NCBI RefSeq assembly: GCF_035083965.1
Contig: NC_089729.1
Span: forward strand, 19,021,964-19,085,963
Direction of reading: 5' to 3'
DNA from: Branchiostoma lanceolatum
Lineage: Eukaryota; Chordata; Leptocardii; Amphioxiformes; Branchiostomatidae
Length of the DNA stretch: 64,000 nucleotides
In this document: in pieces, positions 37,301 through 46,784 of the stretch
Layout: the number at the start of each line of letters is the position of its first letter
Position numbering within the stretch: position 1 is the stretch's first letter
Notes under the pieces: model-generated
What the model saw: the letters and a program-made list of their open reading frames with translations, nothing else
The model's database searches: none
Told to the model about the DNA's origin: nothing
Program-made: the position numbers and the translations under genes

Positions 37301-40300
37301 CCGCCAGAATTTCACAAAGATGCCGGGTCATTGTAGCGGCGGGGAAATCGACGTCATTTGGTCTAAAAGTAGCAATTTAGGAGCAAAAATATCGGGGAAA
37401 TATGGGGAAAATACTTAACTTTCGTCATATAGGGGATCTCTGGTAAGCAAAGTCCCAATGTATTTTCAAAAAAAACAATAAACGTACTGTCCAAAATAAG
37501 AACGTACTGGGTGGATTTTGAGGCTGAAAAAAATAAACGTACCGGTACGTTTATTTGGGAGATGAGAGTATAGATATATGAGCTTACTTACCATTCTTTC
37601 TTGGCTGATTTAAACTTCAGCCAAGCTGATGGATTAGTTGAACGCCTTGCTGACGCTGGCAGGTTAAACAAAGTGGGCACATAATCCGGATTGGCCGGGT
37701 CTGTTGAACGTTTCCCTGCAATACAAGAAGCAACGAGGTCAATATTTTTCATATGTCCTCATTGTGGACATGTTTTATGTACGCTGTCTCAACATGCTTA
37801 AAACAGACATTTGTAGATGTATTCATTAATAACTTGGGTTGTATATATATTTCTGGCAAATATATATATCGACGCTGTATATACCAGATATCATTTATAA
37901 GCCAGGCATCTCAAACCACCCCCTCCCACGCCCTTACATTTACAGCAATATAACATTATTTTAACGTTAAACCAATAAAATGGTATTGCGACCTCACAAT
38001 TCAAGATGGCGGCCACTGCACATGCCAACGGATCCAACAAAGGTTTTGCTACGCAAACCTTTAATTTAGGCCGTGACATCACCACGTATCGGTGAGAGGG
38101 GGGAAACAACAATAAGACATCGTTTATTTGGGTTCAAGATGGAACGCATGTAATGACCTCTAATGACCTCTCCTCTCGATGTCGACCAGAATACGACTAT
38201 ATACAGTCAAACCTGTCTATAGCGGTCACTCAAGGGACTGTCGAAAACTGGCCGCTAAGGACAGGTGGCCGCTATGGAGAAAAGGTCAATTAATTGACCT
38301 CGAGGGACACATGTTTTCAGTACCAACTGAGATACATTTATTCACCGCACAGTACACATGTAAACATTGCATATAGGGGTGGATACCGGTTCGGCTCGAT
38401 CAGGTTCGAGTTCAGGTTCAGGTCCAAAGGTTTAGGTTCAGGTCCGGACCTGAACCTAAACCTGATCCTGTCTAGATGATATCTTACTCTTAATAATCTT
38501 ACATTTTATCAAATTAACCCAATTTCAATGTTAACCTTATTTTTGATGCCTTCTTTGTCAATACAGAGAGGAGACACAGAGCACTAACAGGCAGATAGAA
38601 GATACAAGACACTTTCATTTTCAACAAACGTCTTTGCTCAGAGATCTCAAAAAGTCAACTAAACAAAAAATCACTCCAGACTAACTTTTAGACCTAGGAG
38701 CACTGTGCTCCTAACTCAAAAAAGTTAGGAGCACCAGCAAAAATCTAGGAGCACCACTACAAAAAGTTGGAAGAACAAGCAAAAGTCTTGGCCATACCAA
38801 ATAATATAAATAATAATACTCCTATTAACAACCGGGAATAAAATATTTGAATAGATCATAAAAGATAAAAGCCTACATTGATGCTGCAGAACAATTGGCA
38901 ATTCAAGTTATTCAATACCTTCCTGCATACTAAATGATACTAGTATGAGGGATTTTTAGAAAAATTGGGCATAGGTTCCCGGCTGGCCCCAATCCGGGGG
39001 CCACGGTGCCTCAAGTTCAACAAGTTGAAAAATACACAATGGCATTTTTTACTTGGAACAAGGCAAGTAATGATTCACATAACCTTGAATGATAAATAAA
39101 TAGATAACTCTTAAATGTATCTATTGGTTTCATGACCAAAACAAATAAAGTCACATTCCATAATTTGAAACTTTTCTGCTGCCATCAAGTTCAACATTTT
39201 TACAGGCATTTTTTTCACCGCCACCCTCTGTCTACAAATAATCCAAAATACTTTAATATCCTTGAAATTCTTGCTCAATAGGATCAAAAATTATCTGTTT
39301 GTTCGGTTCCTTTGAAACGCACAGTTCAAACTTCGCGCGTCAGGACCGCGGCGCCGCCATCCAATGACAGGCCGACGGCATGGAGAAAGCTTTGTAATTC
39401 GCGGCTGTAGATTCTAGACCGCAGCAGAATGAAAGTAGCACCATAATGACGGGCAGATCATGAGTTTTGAAATGATATCGGTGACAAAGGGAAAATCTAA
39501 TATTTTTGGGGATAAAACTTCACTTGAATTGATTCATCGATTTTTGATCGTAAAAATTATCACTTGAACAGGTGAAAAATGACCGCAGGAAACAGGCCTT
39601 GCATTCTGCTGCGGTCTACAATCATCATGGCGGCGGTCCTGAACGCAGAGCGCACGGTTAGCGCTTTACTTTCATCGGCAAATTTCTGGCGTTTGAAACA
39701 TTTTACAAATCAAACAAATACATCACAAAAGAGAGAAACTTATATCCTTTATTTCTATGGGTAACTTTGCCAATAGGAACGGATAGTTTTTGTACCGCGG
39801 GTGTGGGAACATGATAGAAAATTCACCTACGGTAGCGTTGGAATACCTAAACATTTTCAGCTTACCGCTAAGTTCTGCAGCCATTATCCTGGCGCAGATC
39901 GTAATTTTTGATTGTCGCACCGTGCGACCGTGATTTTAAATCTAGTCGCATTCTCAAAAAAACTGGTCCCATGTGCGACTCACACAGTCGCACTCACGAG
40001 CGCTGCCGGGCGGGCGGCGGCACTCTCAGACTCGGAAAAAAATATTTGTTGCATTACATGTTACTTTGTTTTGACTTCCGGGTCCAAAAAAACGGTTCAC
40101 GACATTCGGTTTTTTTGAACCGGTTACCGCATGTTTTTCCGGTCCAAACCGGTCCAGTCGAACCGATATCCACCCCTAATTGCATAGGTAAGTCACATTT
40201 TAGAAGTTGGTTTGTTGTTCTTTTACTGCTATTATTGGCTTGAAAAAAAAAAAAGTATTGTATCTGCCAACTCCAAAACCCATGGCTTGCTCGAGCTTCA

Positions 40301-42194
40301 TGTCTGAACAGACCAGCATCGTCTACTCTTGATCCTTTGCGACTGCTTCGCTGCAGGCACACCCGTCACCAAAGAGTTTTAATCATATGAAACAAAGTCC
40401 TTCGCAGCAAAATGCCACCTAGGTATTTAAGAACAGAATACATGTTGCTCAGTTGCCACTTACTGTTCGTTTTCGACCGTTTTCAAACATAAAATCGCGG
40501 CGACAGTTTCCCTTAGTCTGTTGTTGTTTATCAGCTTCTACCATTATGCTAATAGGGTACTCAGAGGAAGATCGCTCTTTTGATGGCTTTTTTTCTTTTC
40601 AAAAAATTGCAATAGCCCAAATTTCACATCATATCAATATTATTTATATTTATTTTGAAGCTTTTGGTAAAGTAATCATCCTCAGTGATACTTTGCAGCA
40701 AAATAAATTTAGCATATTATACCTCCGTAATGGTGGTGTCTAGTGGTGCGGATCGGTCCGGCCGGACCGGTTCCGGACTTGTAAAACGTTTAGGTTCAAG
40801 TCCAAAAAAACCTAAACGTCTGGAAACAAGTCCGGACTTGAACAAAAATTCTCTCACTCATACACTCCTTTTTGTTTTAAACCATCTTAAACCTTCCTTA
40901 AATCGTGAAATTTGCACTAGAAAAATATCAAAACATTGCTGTTTTTGTGTTTAGAACTGAACTTTTGTGTTAATTACTGACTGTATATAATTCCGTATAT
41001 ATAGTTTTCAAATTACATGTAAAATATCTGCCAATATGCAATTTTACATGTAACACGAAAAAATATTATAAAATTATTGTTCAGGTCCGGACTTTCAAGT
41101 CCGGACCTGAACCTAAACCTCTGGACTCGAGTCCGAACCTAAACCTAAACTCGGGTTTAGATCCACACCACTAGTGGTGTCTTCTGTTGACCTTTATGCT
41201 GGTGACTATCAGCGCCATTTTGAACATCGCGCTCAATTTTGGATGAATCCTCGGGGAAAACGGAAATTGGGCCGGTATTCAAACATTTCGCGAACTTACC
41301 GCATCAGGTACATGTGCGGGTTGTATTTTCCAAAAAGCTGCCATAAGATTTGTCCGGTCGAAATGCACAGAAATGGTCAATTTTGCCACGATGTACAAAC
41401 GCAAGCCATGTGAAGAAAATTTTACTTGACTTCGCGTCAAACCACGGATTTTCTAACAAAGAAACAACATTCTGGTTTTCTTTATCATAATCCTATCCAG
41501 TTGAGTCCACATAAATTTGATTACTGCGTGAAAAAATGAAGATTTTGAACCCGGCGGTGGCGATGCGGCTTCTACCGGCGCGTCGTGACCGTTACCGACA
41601 GTGTTACTGTACTCGCGGGACCGAAAATTGTCTGGCCGCGACCGCGTTGGACAGGTGGCCGCTATAGCCTAATTCTTAATGCTTATGTCAATGGGAAAAA
41701 TCCAAGGGACCGACAAAAAGTGACCACTATGGGCAGGTGGCCGCTATGCAAAGGTGATTGCTAATACAGGTTTGACTGTACGTCTGATTACCGACCGCGT
41801 CGTATATTGGGCGGGAAACCGTCGTGATTACGTCAATGGGATTCACATTATGATTCAGCCATACCGTCGTGTTTTGGTGGGTGCCAAAGTCGTGAAACGG
41901 GCGATCAACATAACGACTTGAGTCAGACTAAATTACGCTCCAAACTGACATTCCCGCCTGTCAGAGCACTGTGATCGACCTACCTGAAATGAAGTGGTCG
42001 CTGCAGACCCTCTCGTGGCCTTTCGGTGTCCACGCCGCCGGGCTTGTTTCCCTCCCCTCCTGAAATTCTGATCTTTTCAGGGCTCGCAGCCAGGCTGCTC
42101 TTCGTTCTGGTTCGTGTGGGATTCGGAAGAAACTTTTTGTACAGCCTTTTACCTTCCGACTGGTGCAGTTAACTGCACAACAACTCACCGGCAT
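25331..42194 (-). CDS. EME1: EME1 endonuclease subunit with an N-terminal THAP domain, thirteen exons, ~750 aa
   Basis: EME1 is the non-catalytic partner of MUS81; together they cut branched DNA such as flaps and Holliday-junction intermediates in the nucleus. Exons in order: 41984-42194, 37592-37715, 34507-35260, 34002-34109, 33611-33658, 31697-31864, 30800-30895, 30284-30408, 28827-28965, 28308-28423, 26963-27149, 25913-25969, 25331-25450. All phases agree, total 2253 nt. EME1 marks are RPGECLKYITVVLD, QPVPYSVTWRR, EVDEVLVDLQLW, KAVAEAPFKRLRE, YPSPQLLLQAYQ and VRRGAGVLATCRRIGPE. Exons 1-2 encode a full THAP domain: C5, C10, W35, C64, H67 and YVPTLF at 82-87. Exon 3 is acidic and serine-rich (SSSESEDD) like the EME1 N-terminus. 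The exon 3 donor (TTG/GTCAGA) is weak. Human EME1 is about 570-583 aa and has no THAP domain. Confidence 0.92.
25500..25810 (-). mobile_element. SINE-like repeat, reverse orientation
   Basis: Inverse partner of 29230-29500, sharing GATCCACGGAATTTGATCC, CAATCCCTTACAACATGTCT and TTTTACGTGCAGAGGTTTGA. On the minus strand GTTCGACC near the start resembles a Pol III B box. Lies in EME1 intron 12. Confidence 0.5.
26580..26870. repeat. dispersed repeat family copy at 26.6 kb
   Basis: Shares CAGGCTTCCATAGAATAT, GGGTGGGTATGACATA, ACAACACGGTGTATTCC and CCGCCCTCTGGCCTA with the copy at 27870-28200, same orientation. EME1 intron 11. Confidence 0.75.
27650..27735. repeat. GTGCACC-rich dispersed repeat (copy 2)
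   Basis: Repeated GTGCACC around GGAGCTGTGCACCTAATTTT, related to 3660-3775 and 31005-31080. EME1 intron 10. Confidence 0.55.
27870..28200. repeat. dispersed repeat family copy at 27.9 kb
   Basis: The fullest copy of the family, ending in a palindromic GGTCGGATCGCCCTCCGG / GGGCGATCCGACC and followed by an A run. The A tail and palindrome leave the class open. EME1 intron 10. Confidence 0.7.
29230..29500 (+). mobile_element. SINE-like repeat
   Basis: Opens with GGTAACACAACTCCGCTGC and AAGTTCGATCC (B-box-like), then matches the reverse of 25500-25810. EME1 intron 8. Confidence 0.5.
29690..30130 (+). mobile_element. LINE 3' remnant
   Basis: Broken reading frames contain LTWLGHATRLA and LQWNPQEKRCRGCPR, the usual post-RT end of Jockey/RTE-like LINE proteins (WLGH.RM and KR.RGRPR). 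At least one frameshift separates the two blocks. EME1 intron 8. Confidence 0.55.
31005..31080. repeat. GTGCACC-type dispersed repeat (copy 3)
   Basis: Contains CGAAATTGGAGCTGTGCACC and TAATTTTTGACT as in copies 1 and 2. EME1 intron 6. Confidence 0.5.
31241..31470 (+). mobile_element. tRNA-derived SINE
   Basis: TGGCCTAGTGGGTAGAG (A box) and GTGAGTTCGATCCCC (B box) stand at tRNA-like spacing, followed by a non-tRNA body with CATCACTACCAGCGCATC. Inserted in EME1 intron 6. Confidence 0.82.
31969..32248. mobile_element. MITE with ~90-bp inverted arms
   Basis: The left arm (GTTGTTTCATATAAGGCCGT... GCCTTCTCACCT) is matched inverted at the right (AGGTGAGAAGGC...). Two TGACGT-containing repeats lie in the middle. 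EME1 intron 5. Confidence 0.75.
32274..33184. mobile_element. piggyBac-like non-autonomous element, TTAA flanks
   Basis: CCCTATCCAGACTGGG at the left and its exact reverse complement at the right, each against TTAA (32270-32273 and 33185-33188). CCC-starting ends with a TTAA target are the piggyBac rule. The inside is non-coding with many TGACGTCA-like boxes and G/C runs. Lies 25 bases from the preceding MITE in EME1 intron 5. A related end fragment occurs near 48260-48310. Confidence 0.85.
35886..37568 (-). mobile_element. TA-flanked DNA transposon, copy 2, opposite orientation
   Basis: Same terminal repeats as the copy at 123-2100, reversed, with TA at 35884-35885 and 37569-37570. Internal segments match in inverse order (for example GATGCCGGGTCAT near the 37.3-kb end). 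It sits in EME1 intron 2, only about 22 bases from the donor of exon 37592-37715. Confidence 0.85.
37985..38075. repeat. short dispersed repeat with CAAGATGGCGGCC
   Basis: CACAATTCAAGATGGCGGCC and GCTACGCAAACCT recur at 43685-43770. EME1 intron 1. Confidence 0.6.
38374..40178. mobile_element. hAT-like element, 1.8 kb, perfect 8-bp target duplication
   Basis: Tips TAGGGGTGGATA and TATCCACCCCTA, flanked by ATTGCATA at 38366-38373 and 40179-40186. Contains palindromic GGTTCAGGTCCGGACCTGAACC, a fragment matching the inside of the 123-2100 element (GGGCATAGGTTCCC near 38970), and an inner inverted repeat around GACCGCAGCAGAATG. Non-coding. Confidence 0.9.
39863..39881 (-). CDS. EME1: possible alternative first exon lying inside a hAT element
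   Basis: ATG GCT GCA GAA CTT AGC G followed by GTAAGC gives MAAELS plus one base, exactly the phase needed to join EME1 exon 2. Using it would remove most of the THAP domain. It lies inside the hAT-like insertion at 38374-40178. A seven-codon match can arise by chance, so this is only a candidate. Confidence 0.25.
40741..41173. mobile_element. hAT-like MITE, 433 bp, perfect 8-bp target duplication
   Basis: Tips TAGTGGTGCGGATC and GATCCACACCACTA, flanked by GTGGTGTC at 40733-40740 and 41174-41181. Subterminal GGTTCAAGTCC / GGACTTGAAC repeats resemble those of the 1.8-kb hAT copy. Confidence 0.9.
41984..42194 (-). CDS. EME1: THAP-domain first exon of the EME1 gene
   Basis: ATG at 42194 opens 70 codons plus one base and ends at donor TTTCAG/GTAGGT. 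It holds the N-terminal zinc ligands (C5, C10), the invariant W35 and the CSDHF block (C64, H67) of the C2CH THAP fold. The split codon G/GG joins exon 2 and continues to DYVPTLF, so the THAP domain is divided between the two exons. THAP domains bind DNA sequence-specifically and are often derived from P-element-like transposases. Confidence 0.9.
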
Positions 42195-43300
42195 ACCGTT
42201 AGCGTTCGTAGCGCGCGCGCTTCTCGCCTACCACCACTAAGTTCTGCCTACCATGCCGTCATCATGTGACGTAACCGTTACGTCATCGCGATACGAATTT
42301 CCAAATTTAACCTTATTTCAGTGTTATATATAACCTTAATAATAATGTCCTTGGGATTTTTTGTGCCAAAACTAATGTGTTTGTGTTTCCAGGTCTTTTT
42401 TTCCAGTTTTATCTAAAATGGAGCTGTTGTCACGGATCATCATCATCACGGATGACCAATCGGGTGAAAGACTAGAGTTCTTTTCCACCTTCCCGAGATG
42501 CATCAGCATGGTAACGCAAAATAGATTTTACGACAAATTTATCAAAAGGCGCTTTTAGCTGTTCATTGAAATACTGCACCAGTCTTGGTGTTTGTGTGTG
42601 TGTCGCTGTGTGCGTGTGTGTGCGTGTGTGCAAGTCTGTGTACAACTGCAGTGATATTTTCTGCGTTATTTGATTGATTGATGTAAGAAATATTTTGAAG
42701 CAGATATATAGCGTTATTTGTCTCATTCCATTACTTCATTACTATTAAAAACTCTGCTCAAACATTCAATAGAGAACATATAAACAATGCGTTTCCTGTT
42801 TACTTAAAAAAAAACAAGAATTTCATACTTTTTCGCTAATTATTATCTTTGAGCAAGTCATATTTATTTACCGGACAATTCGTGCTGTCATTAACTAACT
42901 ATATCTATTTTGTTATACTATTGGACATGACTTTTTGGACGATATTGTCATGGTTAATGTTACGTAAGGTCAGTTTGCGCTATGTCGATGAAAAATTAGT
43001 CTCTTGATCTATTTCAGCGAGATTTAAAAAAACCATGAGCAAGTAAAGTAATAAAATTTTATCTTTACAACTGGATAAGATACATTGTAATCCAATATGT
43101 GGCATGTTCGTGCCAGGGTTGCCCAACTAGCCGGAGTCTATTACTAAGGGCAAACCCTGCAGATTCTAGGATTCATTATCTGTTTTAAATCACATGTTAT
43201 AACTCAATAAATGACACATCCAAACGGACCGGTAAGATGAAGCATTCATTGGGTATTTCGCTGATTGCGTTTGAAACCCGTTATTGCTCACAGTTCCTTC
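42195..43300. other. upstream flank of EME1, no confirmed gene
   Basis: A GC-rich 5' flank (GCGCGCGCGCTT near 42214) would fit the EME1 promoter. A GT microsatellite with TGTGTGCGTG lies at 42590-42640. A short plus-strand ORF at 42418 is discussed under rejected items. Confidence 0.4.
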
Positions 43301-43960
43301 TACCAACTGAAACAACACATCTCATTTCGCCATAGGGACGTCCCATTTTCGGTGTTTAAGCTAATAGATGTACAGACATTTCTAGATGTGACTCTGCTAT
43401 CGTTTGTTTGTTGATATATATGGTGTCCAGAAGACTTCAGATCTAGATTGTAATGATTGCAATATATCTACCATCATTATTAATATTGTGATTTCAAAAG
43501 GGGTCTTCACAAATTATCAAAAAGACATGACAAAGCAATTGTAACTAAATATTCAGTAGATGATGCAATGAATAAGCAAAAGTGACGATGTCCTGAATAA
43601 GTAAAAGGCCAATGAATAAGTAAGAGAAATGACTGGCGTCATAGTGACGAAATCAAATATCATTGGCTGAAAATACAAAATGGCGATCCGTGTCGTCACA
43701 ATTCAAGATGGCGGCCAACACACAACCCGGCGGATACTAGATAGGTTTCGCTACGCAAACCTGTAACTATACCATGATACATGTAACTATGTGGTTTTCA
43801 TTTCGGACAACATTGACAAACACAAGAAGCAGCAGCATAATCCACACATATGAGACTAGTTTGCTGTCATGATTAAGGCGACCTCACAATTTGATTTACT
43901 GTATTGCAGCGTCTCCTGTTGATTACTTTGAAAACTGCAGCAGTAAAAGTACATATTACA
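43300..43960. repeat. left copy of a duplication flanking the TRIM gene
   Basis: Matches 46785-48740 in the same orientation once the Helitron-like insert there is left out: AGGGACGTCCCATTTTC, TTGTAATGATTG and GTATTGCAGCGTCTCCT are shared in order. Confidence 0.75.
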
Positions 43961-44299
43961 CAAAAGAATCAACACTTATAATACAAAAAAATCCTTAAAT
44001 AATTGGTCTTGTAATTAGCTTGGTAAAGAAGTACATACTATAATAATTTATTTAGATATTCTAAACACTATATTTTTTTCTTCATTTAATTGGATGTTAG
44101 TAAATTCTAATTCTATACATTTTGTAAATGCTTGTATGTCAAAGTAGCTTACTTATTGATAAGCAATTGAAGGGAATTTTCTGAATTATTTTTGCAAAAT
44201 TCAAAGTCCTGTCGAAGCCAAATCATGACCAGATTATTAGTCATGTTGACCTTTTCAGTTATACAAGATGTCAGTACTATTTGCGTTTTGATTTTAAGT

Positions 44300-46272
44300 T
44301 CACATCGTGAATATCTTGATAGAATTAGTGTCAGAAACAACCAAATGTCCGTCGAGCGTAAACATGAGTCCCTTTGGGAAGTTCAAATTGTGTTCCTCCT
44401 GTGTCAGAACGTGCCTGATAAACGTGCCGTCCCGACTGAACAGGGAAACACGATGGTTGTTATTTTCAGCCACTATTATGTTGTCCTCCCTGTCCGTGAT
44501 GACACAGAAGGGGTAGTCCAGCTGACCGGGTCCCGAGCCACGTGACCCGCACGTGATGAGATAACGTCCGGTGGCGTCAAATATCTTCAAGTTGTGGTTG
44601 TAACAGTCACTGATGATGATTTGGTTGCTGCTGTTGACAGCCACACGTAGGGAGGAACTTGACTGACGCCCATCTTCACATTTTTCCCCGAACGTCAGAA
44701 TGGCGTCACCATTGGGACTAAGTATAAACACTTGGTACCCAATAGTCACGATGATGCGTCCCAAACCGTCAACAGCGACACCTTCCGTTTTTCTGTTTTT
44801 CTCTACAGCACCCGTCACTTGAATGACACCTGACTCCTTCCCCTGTTTGTCCAGTACGTGAATTTTGTGTCCGTCTCCAGTCACCAACAGCTCGCCGTTT
44901 GGCATAACCGCCACACACCACGGCGTAAACCTAAAATGTACCCTTTCCAAGTAGCCAACTTCGTCAAGAAATTGCAGACGTTTTGTGCTTGTATCCGTCA
45001 CTACAATGTCTCCATCTGCAGTGACAGCAAGTGATGTAAGGTAGTTGAATGGTTCCTCTTCAAGTTCGTAGTCTCCAACGGTTTTCAGAAATTTAGGAGA
45101 TCCGCCGCAAGTACCGACCGCCAAGTTTGGCCTAACAGATGACTGTGTATTTGACCTTAACATTTTTGTTTCTTTAATCTCTCCAATAAGTTTTGCAATA
45201 TCCTGCTCCAATTTACCAGCCGGTGGGTCAAAGTTCAAGATCGTTAAACTATTAATCAGTTCAACCCTCTGGGTATCCTTTTTGTCCGCGGTTTGCTCCA
45301 TCCGTGCGGTCAGTTCTCCGGCCACCGACATGACCTCCGCTGGACTCCCGTACTCCAACACATGGTCCGTGAACTGGACACAGCTCCTGGCTGAGGCCAG
45401 GTTCATCTCAGCTGCCTCCATGGCGGCTTCCATCTTTTTCTCTCGAGCAGCATTCATGGCGCGAAGCTGACTGATTTTCTCACTTTTGACTTTCTCAACG
45501 GCCTCTATAATAGCCTTTGCCTGCTTGTCGATCTGTTCTTCTGTACGCTGTACCTGTAAAGGCCAGTCGTCCTTTACTGACTGCAACTCTTCTATCCACT
45601 TCTTATGTAGGTCTGCTGTGTTCTTGACTGTCGGCAGTTTTGCCTTGATCTTCGCTCTCTCCCTCTCGACCACAGTCTCTATTTCCATATACTGGTGATC
45701 TTTGTGCGCCGTGACCACACAGTGCAGACAGATGACCCGGTGACAGGTGTCACAGTAGAACTTGTTAATTTCATTGTGATCCTCACACTTGGAGGTCTCC
45801 CTTGCTCGAAGCTCAGCAGCAAATCGGCCAGATTGCAGATCTTGAATCGTTACAACTTTGTGGGACTTACTTACTTTCAGCCCACGGTGCGTGTCGTTAC
45901 ATACCTGACACAGGTAGTCGGTGAGTAGACTTCGGCAGTGTTGCCTCTGTTACAGACCGTACAGGGTACTCCATTTGCCCGTGGCTTCGATGCTTCTCCC
46001 TTTCTTTTCGGCTGTTGTTGTAGAATGTCGTGTAATTTGCCAACGAGGAAGTTGGACTTCAGCCCTTGGACGCCATTTTCTGGGAGGGGCACGTCCTGTC
46101 GGCACGTCGGACATGAGATTTTTCCTACCGGCTCTGTGGCCAGGAGCCTCTCCAAACACGGCTGGCAGAAGGTGTGAAGACACGGCAGCACCTTAGGCTG
46201 CCTAAAGTCCTCCAAACAGATCTGGCAGACGAGAAATTCCTCTGTGATTTCGCTAAATGCGTTGGACGCCAT
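44300..46272 (-). CDS. TRIM-NHL RING-type E3 ligase, single exon, one apparent frame break
   Basis: Tripartite-motif protein with C-terminal NHL beta-propeller, expected to act as a ubiquitin ligase. The start is ATG at 46272 (MASNAF). The RING C3HC4 is complete: C16, C19, C31, H33, C36, C39, C54, C57. A B-box 1 region (CTVCNRGNTAEVY...LCQVCNDTHR), B-box 2 (CEDHNEINKFYCDTCHRVICLHC) and a coiled coil rich in K, E and A follow. NHL repeats cover roughly the last 270 residues (for example GSGPGQLDYPFCVITDREDNI). The frame shifts near 45920-45926: one base appears missing where TAC T.C ACC would encode YCT of B-box 1. Everything else is open over ~2 kb, so this is a recent break, an allele or a sequencing error. 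Closest in plan to TRIM2/TRIM3/TRIM56-type proteins; the exact ortholog is unclear. Confidence 0.85.
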
Positions 46273-46784
46273 ATTCACTCAGTGGTGTTTGCATGCAGAA
46301 CAAAGGCTGCCTTTTGTGCACTTTGTTGACATAAACTGGTTACGTCATCGTATGACTATGCAAGTTCAGTGCTGGCGAGGTCATGCAGAGACTTACGGCA
46401 ATACACGAAGGACACATTTACGATCTGAGGTCTGTTGAGAATTTCAAAACAAAATTTAAGAAATAAAAGCCGCTGTCATGAAAAACGCAAGTATTAGATA
46501 TAGGTGCTACACATACAAGAGAATGGATGCCAGTGTTGGCTGTTATATTTACCATTTAAGACCAATTGATGATAACAGAATTCACCCCAGCATGGACATG
46601 GCGCTTCTTTACATCTAAGTATCCTGATTGTCAAAGAGGGATTTTTTTTAGGTTCTGAGCGTTCTAGGGTCCATTTTTTTGTTTATATAACATTGCATTA
46701 TGCTGTATAAATAATGGTTCATCCGACGTGATTGTAAACACAAGCTTCTGAATCAATAGATGAGGTCTTCAAACAGCCCTGCAA

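Larger units (their letters stand above)
38204..41778. mobile_element. pogo/Tigger-like element hosting two hAT insertions
   Basis: Left CAGTCAAACCTGTCTATAGC and right inverse ...ACAGGTTTGACTG with TA at both sides (38202-38203, 41779-41780). CAGT.GAACC-like tips plus TA targets are typical of pogo/Tigger. Inner repeats GACAGGTGGCCGCTAT occur near both ends. Removing the two nested hAT copies leaves about 1.3 kb with no transposase recognised. In EME1 intron 1, between the THAP exon and exon 2. Confidence 0.75.

Noticed and set aside
42418-42510. Plus-strand ATG exon-like ORF of 31 codons after a good acceptor and before a GTAACG donor
   Set aside because: No recognised family and no following exon could be found. 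It may be a first exon of an unidentified gene, but the support is too thin to annotate.
45282-46196. Several plus-strand ORFs of 60-90 codons across the TRIM gene
   Set aside because: Shadows of the minus-strand TRIM frame.
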